From positions 1-11,237 of the forward strand of contig JAFLDC010000050.1 in assembly GCA_017302775.1 (NCBI GenBank): a DNA stretch of 11,237 nucleotides. Direction: 5' to 3'. This DNA is from Sphingomonadales bacterium. GTDB taxonomy: Bacteria > Pseudomonadota > Alphaproteobacteria > Sphingomonadales > Sphingomonadaceae. Of this stretch, positions 5,854 to 11,237 are shown piece after piece. A program made the translations under genes and the position numbers. Within the stretch, counting starts at the first letter, position 1, and each line of letters begins with the position of its first letter. Under the pieces are notes generated by a model. That model worked only from the letters and a program-made list of their open reading frames with translations. It ran no database searches and had not been told where the DNA came from.

Positions 5854-6735
5854 CTACCGCGCATGCCCGGCGATCGCATCGGCAATCGTCTCGACCAGTT
5901 CGATCGGGAGGTCATGTCCCATGCCGGGCACCTCGATCAGCTTTGCCCCGGGAATGTGCGCGGCGGTATCGCGGCCGCCTTCGATCGGGACCAGCGGATC
6001 GTCAGTGCCGTGGATCACCAGAGTGGGCACCGCGACCTTCTTCAGCCGCTTGCGGCGGTCGCCATCGTCGACGATCGCGCTGATCTGACGGGCAGCGCCC
6101 TCGGGATAGAAGCTGCGCTGGAAATCGCTGGCAATGCGCGTGCGCAGTCGCTCTTCGCTGGCCGGATAGGCCGGGCTGCCGATTGCCCGGGCCACGCCGA
6201 TCCCGATCGGGATGACCTGCTCAACCGTGGCACCGGGCGGGGCGCGGTTAAGCAGCGCTTTCAGCGCCTCGGGCCTGGGGCGGGGCAGGCGCGGGTTGCC
6301 GGTGGTCGACATGATCGAGGTCATGCTGAGCAGTTTGCCGGGATGATGGATCGCCATCAGCTGCGCGATCATTCCGCCCATTGATGCCCCAACCACATGC
6401 GCCCGCGCGATCCCCAGCGCATCCAGCAGCGCAGCGGCATCGTCAGCCATGTCCGTCAGCCGATAGGGGATCCGCGCCCGGATTCCGAACAGGCGCATCA
6501 GCGCGACCCGGCGGAAATTGGGAATTCCGGCGTGCCCGAACTTTTCGCTCAGCCCGATGTCGCGGTTGTCATGGCGGATAACGTAATAGCCGCGCCGGGT
6601 CAGCGCCTCGACCAGTTCGACGGGCCACAGCGTCAGCTGCGCGCCCAGCCCCATGATCAGCAACAGCGGCGGACCCGCCGGATCGCCGTGGGTTTCGTAT
6701 TCGATCGTGATGCCGTTGGCGGTGATGCTTGGCAT
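5854..6735 (-). CDS. Alpha/beta-fold hydrolase
   Basis: Cytosolic hydrolase of 293 residues with the full catalytic set of the alpha/beta fold: nucleophile S118 in GASMGG, acid D246 (or D245) in HGTDDPLVP, and base H274 in GMGHDLP. The oxyanion-side motif LLLIMGLGAQLTLWP (24-38) and the HDNRDIGLS turn (55-63) match the group that includes aclacinomycin methylesterase RdmC-like and lipase/esterase-like proteins. The substrate cannot be told from the sequence. ATG 6735 was chosen because GGGGAGG precedes it by 4 nt; the frame is open further upstream but that part reads through an intergenic repeat. It stands alone: convergent with the GlsB/YeaQ gene and separated from ppk2 by 193 bp containing repeats. 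Confidence 0.9.
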   Translation of the reverse strand: MPSITANGITIEYETHGDPAGPPLLLIMGLGAQLTLWPVELVEALTRRGYYVIRHDNRDIGLSEKFGHAGIPNFRRVALMRLFGIRARIPYRLTDMADDAAALLDALGIARAHVVGASMGGMIAQLMAIHHPGKLLSMTSIMSTTGNPRLPRPRPEALKALLNRAPPGATVEQVIPIGIGVARAIGSPAYPASEERLRTRIASDFQRSFYPEGAARQISAIVDDGDRRKRLKKVAVPTLVIHGTDDPLVPIEGGRDTAAHIPGAKLIEVPGMGHDLPIELVETIADAIAGHAR

Positions 6736-6832
6736 GGTTCCTCCCCGGAATGACTTTCGCGGGAGGTTAGCGGGACCGCTGCGAAGCGCAACCGCTGGAC
6801 GCTTGCAAGACCCGTCGTCATCGCAAACGGGG

Positions 6833-6881
6833 CGAAGCAATCCAGAGGGCAGCGAGCCAGCGCGCCGCCTGGATTGCTTCG
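6833..6881. repeat. Dispersed-type intergenic inverted repeat
   Basis: CGAAGCAATCCAG (6833-6845) is repeated as a perfect inverted copy (CTGGATTGCTTCG, 6869-6881) around a 23-bp loop. The surrounding text (cgtcatcgcaaacggggcgaagcaatccag) resembles a repeat I recall as common between genes in sphingomonad genomes; its copy number cannot be checked here. It lies in the spacer downstream of ppk2 and upstream of the hydrolase gene, just next to the hairpin at 6884-6916. Confidence 0.65.
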
Positions 6882-6883
6882 TT

Positions 6884-6916
6884 GGCGGCGCCTCCTCGCA
6901 GCGAGGAGGCACCGCC
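6884..6916 (-). terminator. Strong hairpin 12 nt after the ppk2 stop
   Basis: GGCGG and GCCTCCTCG (6884-6888, 6890-6898) pair with CGAGGAGGC and CCGCC (6902-6910, 6912-6916), giving 14 bp with one C/A mismatch and a 3-nt loop. Its place right after the ppk2 stop (6929) fits a transcription terminator or mRNA 3'-end stabiliser, but no U-run follows on the minus strand. It could also be part of the adjacent repeat. Confidence 0.5.
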
Positions 6917-6928
6917 TGATGGTATCCG

Positions 6929-8005
6929 TCAATCGTCTGCGCTTCGGCGCCAGCTGTGTTCGCCGCGTTCGTGGATCACGTTGGCCCGACCGACGATCAG
7001 ATCGTCAACCATGCCGATCCGTTTCACATCCTTGTCCTTGTAGGGCAGCGAATGGAGCACATAGCGCATGGCGTTGAGCCGGGCGCGCTTCTTGTCGTTG
7101 CTCTTGACCACGGTCCACGGGCTGTCAGCCGTATCGGTGGCGAAGAACATCGCTTCCTTGGCGCGGGTGTAATCGTCCCACTTGTCGAGGCTGGCGAGAT
7201 CGACCGGCGAAAGCTTCCACTGCTTGAGCGGGTGAACCCTGCGTTCCTTGAAGCGGCGGCGCTGCTCGTCGCGGCTGACCGAGAACCAGAACTTGATCAG
7301 GTGAATGCCTGAGCGGACCAGATTACGCTCAAACTCCGGTGCCTGGCGCAGGAATTCCTTGTATTCGTCGTCGGTGCAGAATCCCATGACCCGTTCAACC
7401 CCGGCGCGGTTGTACCACGAACGGTCGAACAGCACGATTTCCCCCCTGGTCGGCAGATGCTCGACATAGCGCTGGAAATACCACTGGCCACGCTCGACCT
7501 CGCTGGGCTTTTCGAGCGCGACGACACGGGCGCCGCGAGGGTTGAGATGCTCCATCATCCGCTTGATCGTGCCGCCCTTGCCAGCGGCATCGCGCCCTTC
7601 AAACAGGATGACAACGCGCTCGCCGTTTTCCTTGGCCCACTGCTGTAGTTTGAGCAGTTCGGTCTGGAGGATGAATTTCTCGCGCTCGTAATCCTTGCGC
7701 AGCATCTTGTACTTGTAGGGATAGCCGCCCTTGCGCCAGTCGTCGGCCAGCTCGTCACTGGTTTTGCGTGGCTTGCCGCCAGGCTTGGGCAGGCCCAGGT
7801 ACCCGCGCATCCGCGCCGCATCATCGGGTGATGCACCCGAAATGATGGCTTCCACCCCTTCGGCACCGCTGGTCCCTGCGATCTCTTTAAGTGCGGCTTC
7901 CTCGGCCTCTATTGCCGCTTCGGCACGTTCAGCAGCCAGCCCTTCCTCAACCACCTTGGACAAGGCGGGTGATTTGGGCGGACGTGGGGGACGCGGGGCA
8001 GTCAT
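6929..8005 (-). CDS. ppk2: Polyphosphate kinase 2 family protein
   Basis: Cytosolic enzyme of 358 residues that transfers phosphate between polyphosphate and nucleotides, usually making NTP or NDP from polyphosphate. Residues 1 to ~85 are an Ala/Glu/Pro-rich extension. The PPK2 core begins at about 90 (GGYPYKYKMLRKDYEREK). Walker A is FEGRDAAGKGGTIKR (135-149), and Walker B with the following loop is FDRSWYNRAGVERVMGFC (193-210, catalytic D194). The basic lid 'RRRFKERRVHPLKQWKLSP' follows at about 250-268. Length and layout fit single-domain class I PPK2 enzymes (ADP or GDP phosphorylation), but class cannot be fixed by eye. ATG 8005 has GAGGAG 10 nt upstream. The gene has its own ~140-bp leader, upstream of which lies the nested palindrome. 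Confidence 0.93.
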   Translation of the reverse strand: MTAPRPPRPPKSPALSKVVEEGLAAERAEAAIEAEEAALKEIAGTSGAEGVEAIISGASPDDAARMRGYLGLPKPGGKPRKTSDELADDWRKGGYPYKYKMLRKDYEREKFILQTELLKLQQWAKENGERVVILFEGRDAAGKGGTIKRMMEHLNPRGARVVALEKPSEVERGQWYFQRYVEHLPTRGEIVLFDRSWYNRAGVERVMGFCTDDEYKEFLRQAPEFERNLVRSGIHLIKFWFSVSRDEQRRRFKERRVHPLKQWKLSPVDLASLDKWDDYTRAKEAMFFATDTADSPWTVVKSNDKKRARLNAMRYVLHSLPYKDKDVKRIGMVDDLIVGRANVIHERGEHSWRRSADD

Positions 8006-8143
8006 CTGTAGCAGGCTCCTCTGGTAGCGGGAACCTCACGTTCTAGCAGGCGAAAGTTCCCGATTGGTTGACCAGAGTTTCCGCCTGGACCCTTGCAGAG
8101 TCAAACGGATAGCCTGCATCCGCCGTTGCGTTTCATGCAACTT

Positions 8144-8281
8144 ATACCAAGGTTCATTGACATGAACCTATACCGGGCCACCCGCTCCCCCGGCCCGACC
8201 ACCCATAGGGTACCATGAACGGGTGGTCGGGCCGGGGGAGCGGGTGGCCGGGTATGAGTCGCGATCATCGCGACTTGGTAT
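8144..8281. mobile_element. Nested palindromic element (MITE- or REP-like), 138 bp
   Basis: Outer ends ATACCAAG (8144-8151) and CTTGGTAT (8274-8281) are perfect inverted repeats. Inside are three hairpins: AGGTTCAT-TGAC-ATGAACCT (8150-8169); a very long stem of 29 perfect pairs (8176-8204 with 8221-8249), one G/G mismatch and 5 more pairs (8170-8174 with 8251-8255) around a 16-nt loop; and AGTCGCGA-TCA-TCGCGACT (8257-8275). The two small hairpins sit at mirrored places and both begin AG and end CT, but their inner bases differ while each stays self-complementary. No open frame of its own. The right end overlaps the last base of the nadB stop codon. Mobility is inferred from the terminal repeats; no target duplication is evident. 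Confidence 0.65.
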
Positions 8282-9873
8282 TAGGGGACGAGTACGGTGT
8301 CCTTCGGCTCGGCCAGCATATCGGGATAGTCCAGCGTATAATGCAGGCCGCGGCTTTCGTGCCGGGCCAGTGCACTGCACACGATCAGTTCGGCGCATTG
8401 CAGCAGGTTGCGCAACTCGATCAGATCGGTGGAAACGCGAAAGTGCGCGTAATATTCCTCGACCTCGTCGGTCAGCATGGCGATCCGGTGTTTGGCGCGT
8501 TCGAGCCGCTTGGTCGTGCGCACGATCCCGACGTAGTTCCACATGAACCGGCGAATTTCCGTCCAGTTCTGCTTGATGATCACTTCCTCGTCCGAATCAG
8601 TCACCCGGCTTTCGTCCCAGGCCCGGACCGGCGGCGGAGCTTCGAAACTGTCCCATCGCGTCAGGATGTCGGCGGCTGCCGCCTCGCCAAACACGAAGCA
8701 TTCGAGCAGGCTGTTGGAGGCGAGGCGATTGGCGCCGTGCAGCCCGCTTTCGGTGCATTCTCCAGCGGCATAGAGCCCGGGCAAGTCGGTCCGCCCGGCA
8801 AGGTCGATCACGATCCCGCCGCAGGTGTAATGCTGCGCCGGGACAACCGGGATCGGCCCCTTGGTCATATCGATCCCCAGCCCGATCAGCTTTTCGTAAA
8901 TGTTGGGAAAATGCGCGCGCACAAACTCGGGTGGCTGGTGGCTGATGTCGAGGTGGACGTAATCCAGCCCGTCGCGCTTGATCTCGCTGTCATTGGCGCG
9001 GGCGACGATGTCGCGCGGCGCCAGTTCGGCGCGCTCGTCATAGTCCGGCATATAGCGGTGCCCGGTCTTGGGATTGAGCAGGCGCCCGCCTTCGCCGCGC
9101 ACCGCCTCGGTAATCAGGAAGTTTTTGACCTCCAGATTGTAAAGGCAGGTCGGGTGAAACTGCATCATTTCCATGTTGCCGACGCGGCAGCCCGCGCGCC
9201 AGGCCATCGCGATCCCGTCTCCGGTCGCGCCGCGCGGGGCGGTGCTGAACTGATAGACCCGGCCCGCCCCGCCGGTCGCCAGGATGGTGGCACGGGCGGT
9301 ATGCGCCTCCACCTTGCCGGTCTGTTCATTCAGGGCATAGACGCCCCAGACCCGGCCTGACCCGGAATAGCGTTCCTCGTGCTTGCCCGTAATCAGGTCG
9401 ATGCACGACTGGTGCGGCAACAGGGTGATATTGGGGTGCGCGGCGGCAGCCTTAAGCAGGGCTTCCTGCACGGCCCAGCCGGTGGCATCGGCCACATGCA
9501 CAATCCGGCGGTGGCTGTGCCCGCCCTCCCGCGTCAGGTGCAGCGCATCGCCCTCGGCGTTGAACGGCACTCCCAGTTCGACCAGCCGGTCGATCGCATG
9601 GGGCGCGCGCTCGATCACGAACTCCACTGTTTCAAGCCGGTTAAGCCCCGCGCCGGCAACCATGGTGTCCCGAATGTGATTCTCGAACGTGTCGCCAGCA
9701 TCGAGCACCGCAGCGATCCCGCCCTGGGCCCAGGCGGTTGACCCGCCGGTCAGCTCGCCCTTGGCCAGCACCAGCACTTTGACCTGTTCTGCCAGGGCGA
9801 GCGCTGCGGTGAGGCCGGCGGCACCCGAACCGACGATGACGACGTCGTGGGTCATGCCGACTGCCCTGGTCAT
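8281..9873 (-). CDS. nadB: L-aspartate oxidase
   Basis: FAD enzyme (530 residues) that oxidises L-aspartate to iminoaspartate, the first step of de novo NAD synthesis; NadA would use the product. The dinucleotide site is IVGSGAAG (13-20), the FAD loop is GGSTAWAQGGIAA (43-55), and the active-site residues keep a constant offset of about -4 from E. coli numbering: E116 (TREGGHSHRR), H240 (MQFHPT), R286 (APRDIVAR), H347 (QHYTCGG) and R382 (GANRLASNS). The C-terminal helical domain is complete. ATG 9873 overlaps the vapC stop as ATGA and has no good ribosome site, which points to translational coupling; ATG 9855 (524 residues, MTHDVVIVG) is the alternative. No nadA or nadC is next to it. Its TAA stop (8281-8283) touches the nested palindrome. 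Confidence 0.95.
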   Translation of the reverse strand: MTRAVGMTHDVVIVGSGAAGLTAALALAEQVKVLVLAKGELTGGSTAWAQGGIAAVLDAGDTFENHIRDTMVAGAGLNRLETVEFVIERAPHAIDRLVELGVPFNAEGDALHLTREGGHSHRRIVHVADATGWAVQEALLKAAAAHPNITLLPHQSCIDLITGKHEERYSGSGRVWGVYALNEQTGKVEAHTARATILATGGAGRVYQFSTAPRGATGDGIAMAWRAGCRVGNMEMMQFHPTCLYNLEVKNFLITEAVRGEGGRLLNPKTGHRYMPDYDERAELAPRDIVARANDSEIKRDGLDYVHLDISHQPPEFVRAHFPNIYEKLIGLGIDMTKGPIPVVPAQHYTCGGIVIDLAGRTDLPGLYAAGECTESGLHGANRLASNSLLECFVFGEAAAADILTRWDSFEAPPPVRAWDESRVTDSDEEVIIKQNWTEIRRFMWNYVGIVRTTKRLERAKHRIAMLTDEVEEYYAHFRVSTDLIELRNLLQCAELIVCSALARHESRGLHYTLDYPDMLAEPKDTVLVP

Positions 9874-10253
9874 CGGGCGACTTCGATCGGAATGCCGATC
9901 CTCACCTTTGCCCAGGCCCTGTCGGTTGTGAGCGCGGGACAATCGAGTTCCAGTGCCAAAGCCAGACAGCAGCGATCGCCGAGCGACAGCCCGGCATCGC
10001 GTGTTTCGTTTCGCAGCAGGCCGGCTTGCTCCGCCTGTCCGGCATCGAGGGCGCGCACGTCAAGGTTGAGTGCCGACAGCGTTTCGGTGATGACCGCCCC
10101 GGGAGTGCCGCGCTCCGCAAGTTTGGCGACGATTTCCGAATAGTTGACCGAGCAGATGGCAGCACCGCGGAAGCGGGCCTCGATCTGTTCGGCACCCGGC
10201 TCTTCAAACAACATTGCCAGCACCGCCGATGAATCTAGCACACAGGTTGGCAT
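9870..10253 (-). CDS. vapC: PIN-domain toxin of a VapBC pair
   Basis: Putative ribonuclease toxin, 127 residues, PIN fold. The four acidic residues that bind metal are visible: D7 (CVLDSSA), E40 (NYSEIVAKL), D93 (LSLGDRCCLALA) and D111 (LTTDRAW), so it should be active. VapC enzymes cleave RNA, often tRNA, when the antitoxin is lost. The ATG at 10253 is one base after the vapB stop (TAG-C-ATG), which is why it is preferred over an in-frame ATG at 10289 inside vapB. Its TGA overlaps the nadB start by 4 nt. All three genes therefore form a tight operon. The target RNA is not predictable from the sequence. Confidence 0.92.
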   Translation of the reverse strand: MPTCVLDSSAVLAMLFEEPGAEQIEARFRGAAICSVNYSEIVAKLAERGTPGAVITETLSALNLDVRALDAGQAEQAGLLRNETRDAGLSLGDRCCLALALELDCPALTTDRAWAKVRIGIPIEVAR

Positions 10254-10254
10254 G

Positions 10255-10503
10255 CTATTCCTTCGCTGCTTCGGCGCGGCGTTCAGCAATCAGTTCGTCC
10301 GCAAGCGATACCCCCGGCGGAACATATTTACGCAAGGTCTGCCGGACCCGGGCCAGCGTTTCTTTCCACGGGCGGACATGCAGCTCCCCGTCAATCACTT
10401 CCATTGTCACTGAATCGCCATCCTTGAGGCCGAGCAATTTGCGCACGTCCGCAGGGATTTGCAGCCGCCCGCCGCTGACCAATTTGCCGCGTTGAACGTT
10501 CAT
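10255..10503 (-). CDS. vapB: AbrB-type antitoxin of a VapBC pair
   Basis: Antitoxin of 82 residues. Residues ~5-46 form a SpoVT/AbrB swapped-hairpin DNA-binding domain (GKLVSGGRLQIPADVRKLLGLKDGDSVTMEV...GELHVRP). The rest, rich in charged residues (ETLARVRQTLRKYVPP...AERRAEAAKE), should wrap around and block VapC. GGGAG lies 7 nt upstream of the ATG. Such antitoxins repress their own promoter together with the toxin, and repeated ACAGATC motifs lie just upstream of the gene. Confidence 0.93.
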   Translation of the reverse strand: MNVQRGKLVSGGRLQIPADVRKLLGLKDGDSVTMEVIDGELHVRPWKETLARVRQTLRKYVPPGVSLADELIAERRAEAAKE

Positions 10504-10521
10504 GGATAGGCTCCCACTTTG

Positions 10522-10562
10522 TACAGATCGGAGAAACTATACAGATCTCAAAAATCTGTCAA
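10522..10562 (-). promoter_or_regulatory. vapBC promoter and probable autoregulatory operator
   Basis: Minus-strand TTGACA (10557-10562) is a perfect -35 hexamer. The -10 may be TATAGT (10536-10541, 15-bp spacer) or TAGTTT (10534-10539, 17-bp spacer). The same stretch carries TACAGATC twice in direct orientation (10522-10529 and 10540-10547, 18 bp apart) and an inverted ACAGAT...ATCTGT pair (10541-10546 and 10554-10559). Repeats overlapping the promoter fit binding by the VapB-VapC complex. This promoter may also serve nadB. Confidence 0.6.
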
Positions 10563-10601
10563 TTCTCACAACATTTCAGGAATGGCGCAGTGATTGCAGT
10601 C

Positions 10602-11135
10602 CTAGGCCGCGCTGCTCGTCAGATGAACGAACACGTCTTCCAGATCGGCTTCGCGGGTGGTTACGTCAACGATCCGCAGGCCCATTCCCTGGATCAGCGA
10701 CAGCACTTCGCCAGCATTGGTACGGTCCTTGTTGTACGTGATCTCCAGCGTGTGATCGCCGATTTGCTCGACCTTGTGGAACGCGGCATGGCTCGGCGTT
10801 GCCGCAAGGGGCTGCCCAAGCGTCACCGCCACGACCTTTTCCCTGGCCATTTCAACGAGCTCACGGGTTGGCTTGTTGGCGATAAGCTGACCATGATTGA
10901 TGATCGCGATCCGGTCACACAATTCCTCTGCCTCTTCGAGGTAGTGCGTGGTCAGGACCACCGTAACGCCGCTGGCGTTCAGTTCGCCGACCAGCTCCCA
11001 CAACTGGCGGCGCAATTCCACGTCGACCCCGGCAGTGGGCTCGTCCAGAACGATCACCGGCGGGGCATGGACCAGCGCCTTGGCGATCAACAGACGGCGC
11101 TTCATCCCACCGGACAGCGTGCGGGCATAGGGTTG
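10602..11135 (-). pseudogene. ABC-2 type exporter ATPase, 5'-truncated fragment
   Basis: Only the C-terminal half of an ABC exporter ATP-binding protein (YadG/CcmA-like group) remains. Read from 11135, the fragment shows signature LSGGMKRR, Walker B VIVLDEPTAGVD, the H-loop (LTTHYLEEAEE) and the usual C-terminal extension ending LEDVFVHLTSS. Walker A and Q-loop, which must precede the signature, are absent. In frame, a TGA at 11136-11138 stops reading just before QPYARTLSGG. Translation from the ATG at 11105 would give 167 residues unable to bind ATP properly. The missing part is not found in another frame of the remaining ~100 bp. Either the gene was broken by insertion or deletion, or the end of the assembled sequence is chimeric. 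Its permease partner would lie off the window or downstream, but downstream is vapBC. Confidence 0.8.
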
Positions 11136-11237
11136 TCAACTGGAACAGCCATTGCCGATTCACCTTGCCGCTAGCGCCAAAGCGCTTTGCCAAATCTGCT
11201 GGGCCATTGTGCAAAGCATTCACGAAGCAGTAACAAA
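11136..11237. other. Low-GC unrelated DNA at the right edge
   Basis: About 51% GC (52 of 102 bases), clearly lower than the GC-rich genes beside it. It does not continue the ABC ATPase. Minus-strand reading from 11223 is open across it (MNALHNGPADLAKRFGASG...), and one plus-strand frame ends at TAA 11230-11232; neither gives a family I recognise. It contains the perfect 12-bp palindrome CAAAGCGCTTTG (11178-11189). It could be the edge of an insertion sequence, but no terminal repeat or target duplication can be shown. Confidence 0.45.

Noticed and set aside
8030..8060. EcfG-like promoter for ppk2 (GGGAAC on the minus strand)
   Set aside because: The distance to CGTG is 15 bp rather than 16-17 and the -10 is imperfect; too weak to list.
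8215..9360. Open frame of 381 codons on the plus strand
   Set aside because: Antisense of nadB; begins inside the nested palindrome and shows no recognisable domain.
11139..11223. Open reading (MNALHNGPADLAKRFGASG...) at the right edge as a gene
   Set aside because: Runs on into antisense or out-of-frame ABC sequence after the junction, has no recognised family, and is cut by the window edge.
1..11237. CRISPR arrays, tRNA or rRNA genes, prophage or known defence genes
   Set aside because: No regularly spaced repeats, no tRNA-like cloverleaf with a CCA or T-loop pattern, and no phage or defence proteins other than the VapBC pair were seen.

Overview
The window is an 11.2-kb piece of high-GC DNA from an alphaproteobacterium, most likely of the order Sphingomonadales. 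This placement is an inference from family resemblance: a DUF2171 protein behind an EcfG-like promoter, a truncated SPFH-tail protein, a NrdA without an ATP cone, a GlsB/YeaQ protein, and an intergenic repeat of the 'gaagcaatccag / ctggattgcttc' type. No rRNA or marker gene is present to prove it. Most genes lie on the minus strand. Only the DUF2171 gene and the GlsB/YeaQ gene are on the plus strand. Both ends cut through genes, so the window may be a whole contig.

Left part (1-5575), ribonucleotide reduction: nrdB (partial, runs off the left edge) and nrdA encode the two subunits of a class I ribonucleotide reductase. Both are on the minus strand but lie 2.3 kb apart. Between them are a plus-strand DUF2171 stress-type gene and three minus-strand genes: a PepSY-type membrane protein with a Fur-like palindrome at its 5' end, an orphan SPFH C-terminal protein, and a secreted protein that starts 28 bp after nrdA. 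Upstream of nrdA is a long gene-free region holding a good NrdR box, a possible second box and an unusual cluster of GANTC sites.

Middle (5576-8280): a small GlsB/YeaQ membrane protein faces an alpha/beta hydrolase. Next comes a 193-bp spacer with a dispersed-type inverted repeat and a strong hairpin, then a PPK2-type polyphosphate kinase. Between ppk2 and nadB lies a 138-bp nested palindrome (three hairpins enclosed by 8-bp terminal inverted repeats) that looks like a small non-autonomous mobile element and abuts the nadB stop codon.

Right part (8281-11237): a vapB-vapC toxin-antitoxin pair is fused by a 4-nt ATGA overlap to nadB (L-aspartate oxidase, first step of de novo NAD synthesis). 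One autoregulated promoter upstream of vapB may therefore drive all three genes. At the right edge is the C-terminal half of an ABC-2 type exporter ATPase. Its homology stops abruptly beside the signature motif at about 11127-11135, where about 100 bp of lower-GC unrelated DNA begins.

I did not find a new defence or metabolic system. The most unusual items are the nested palindrome, the vapBC-nadB coupling, the broken ABC gene with its foreign junction, and the dense regulatory region in front of nrdA.
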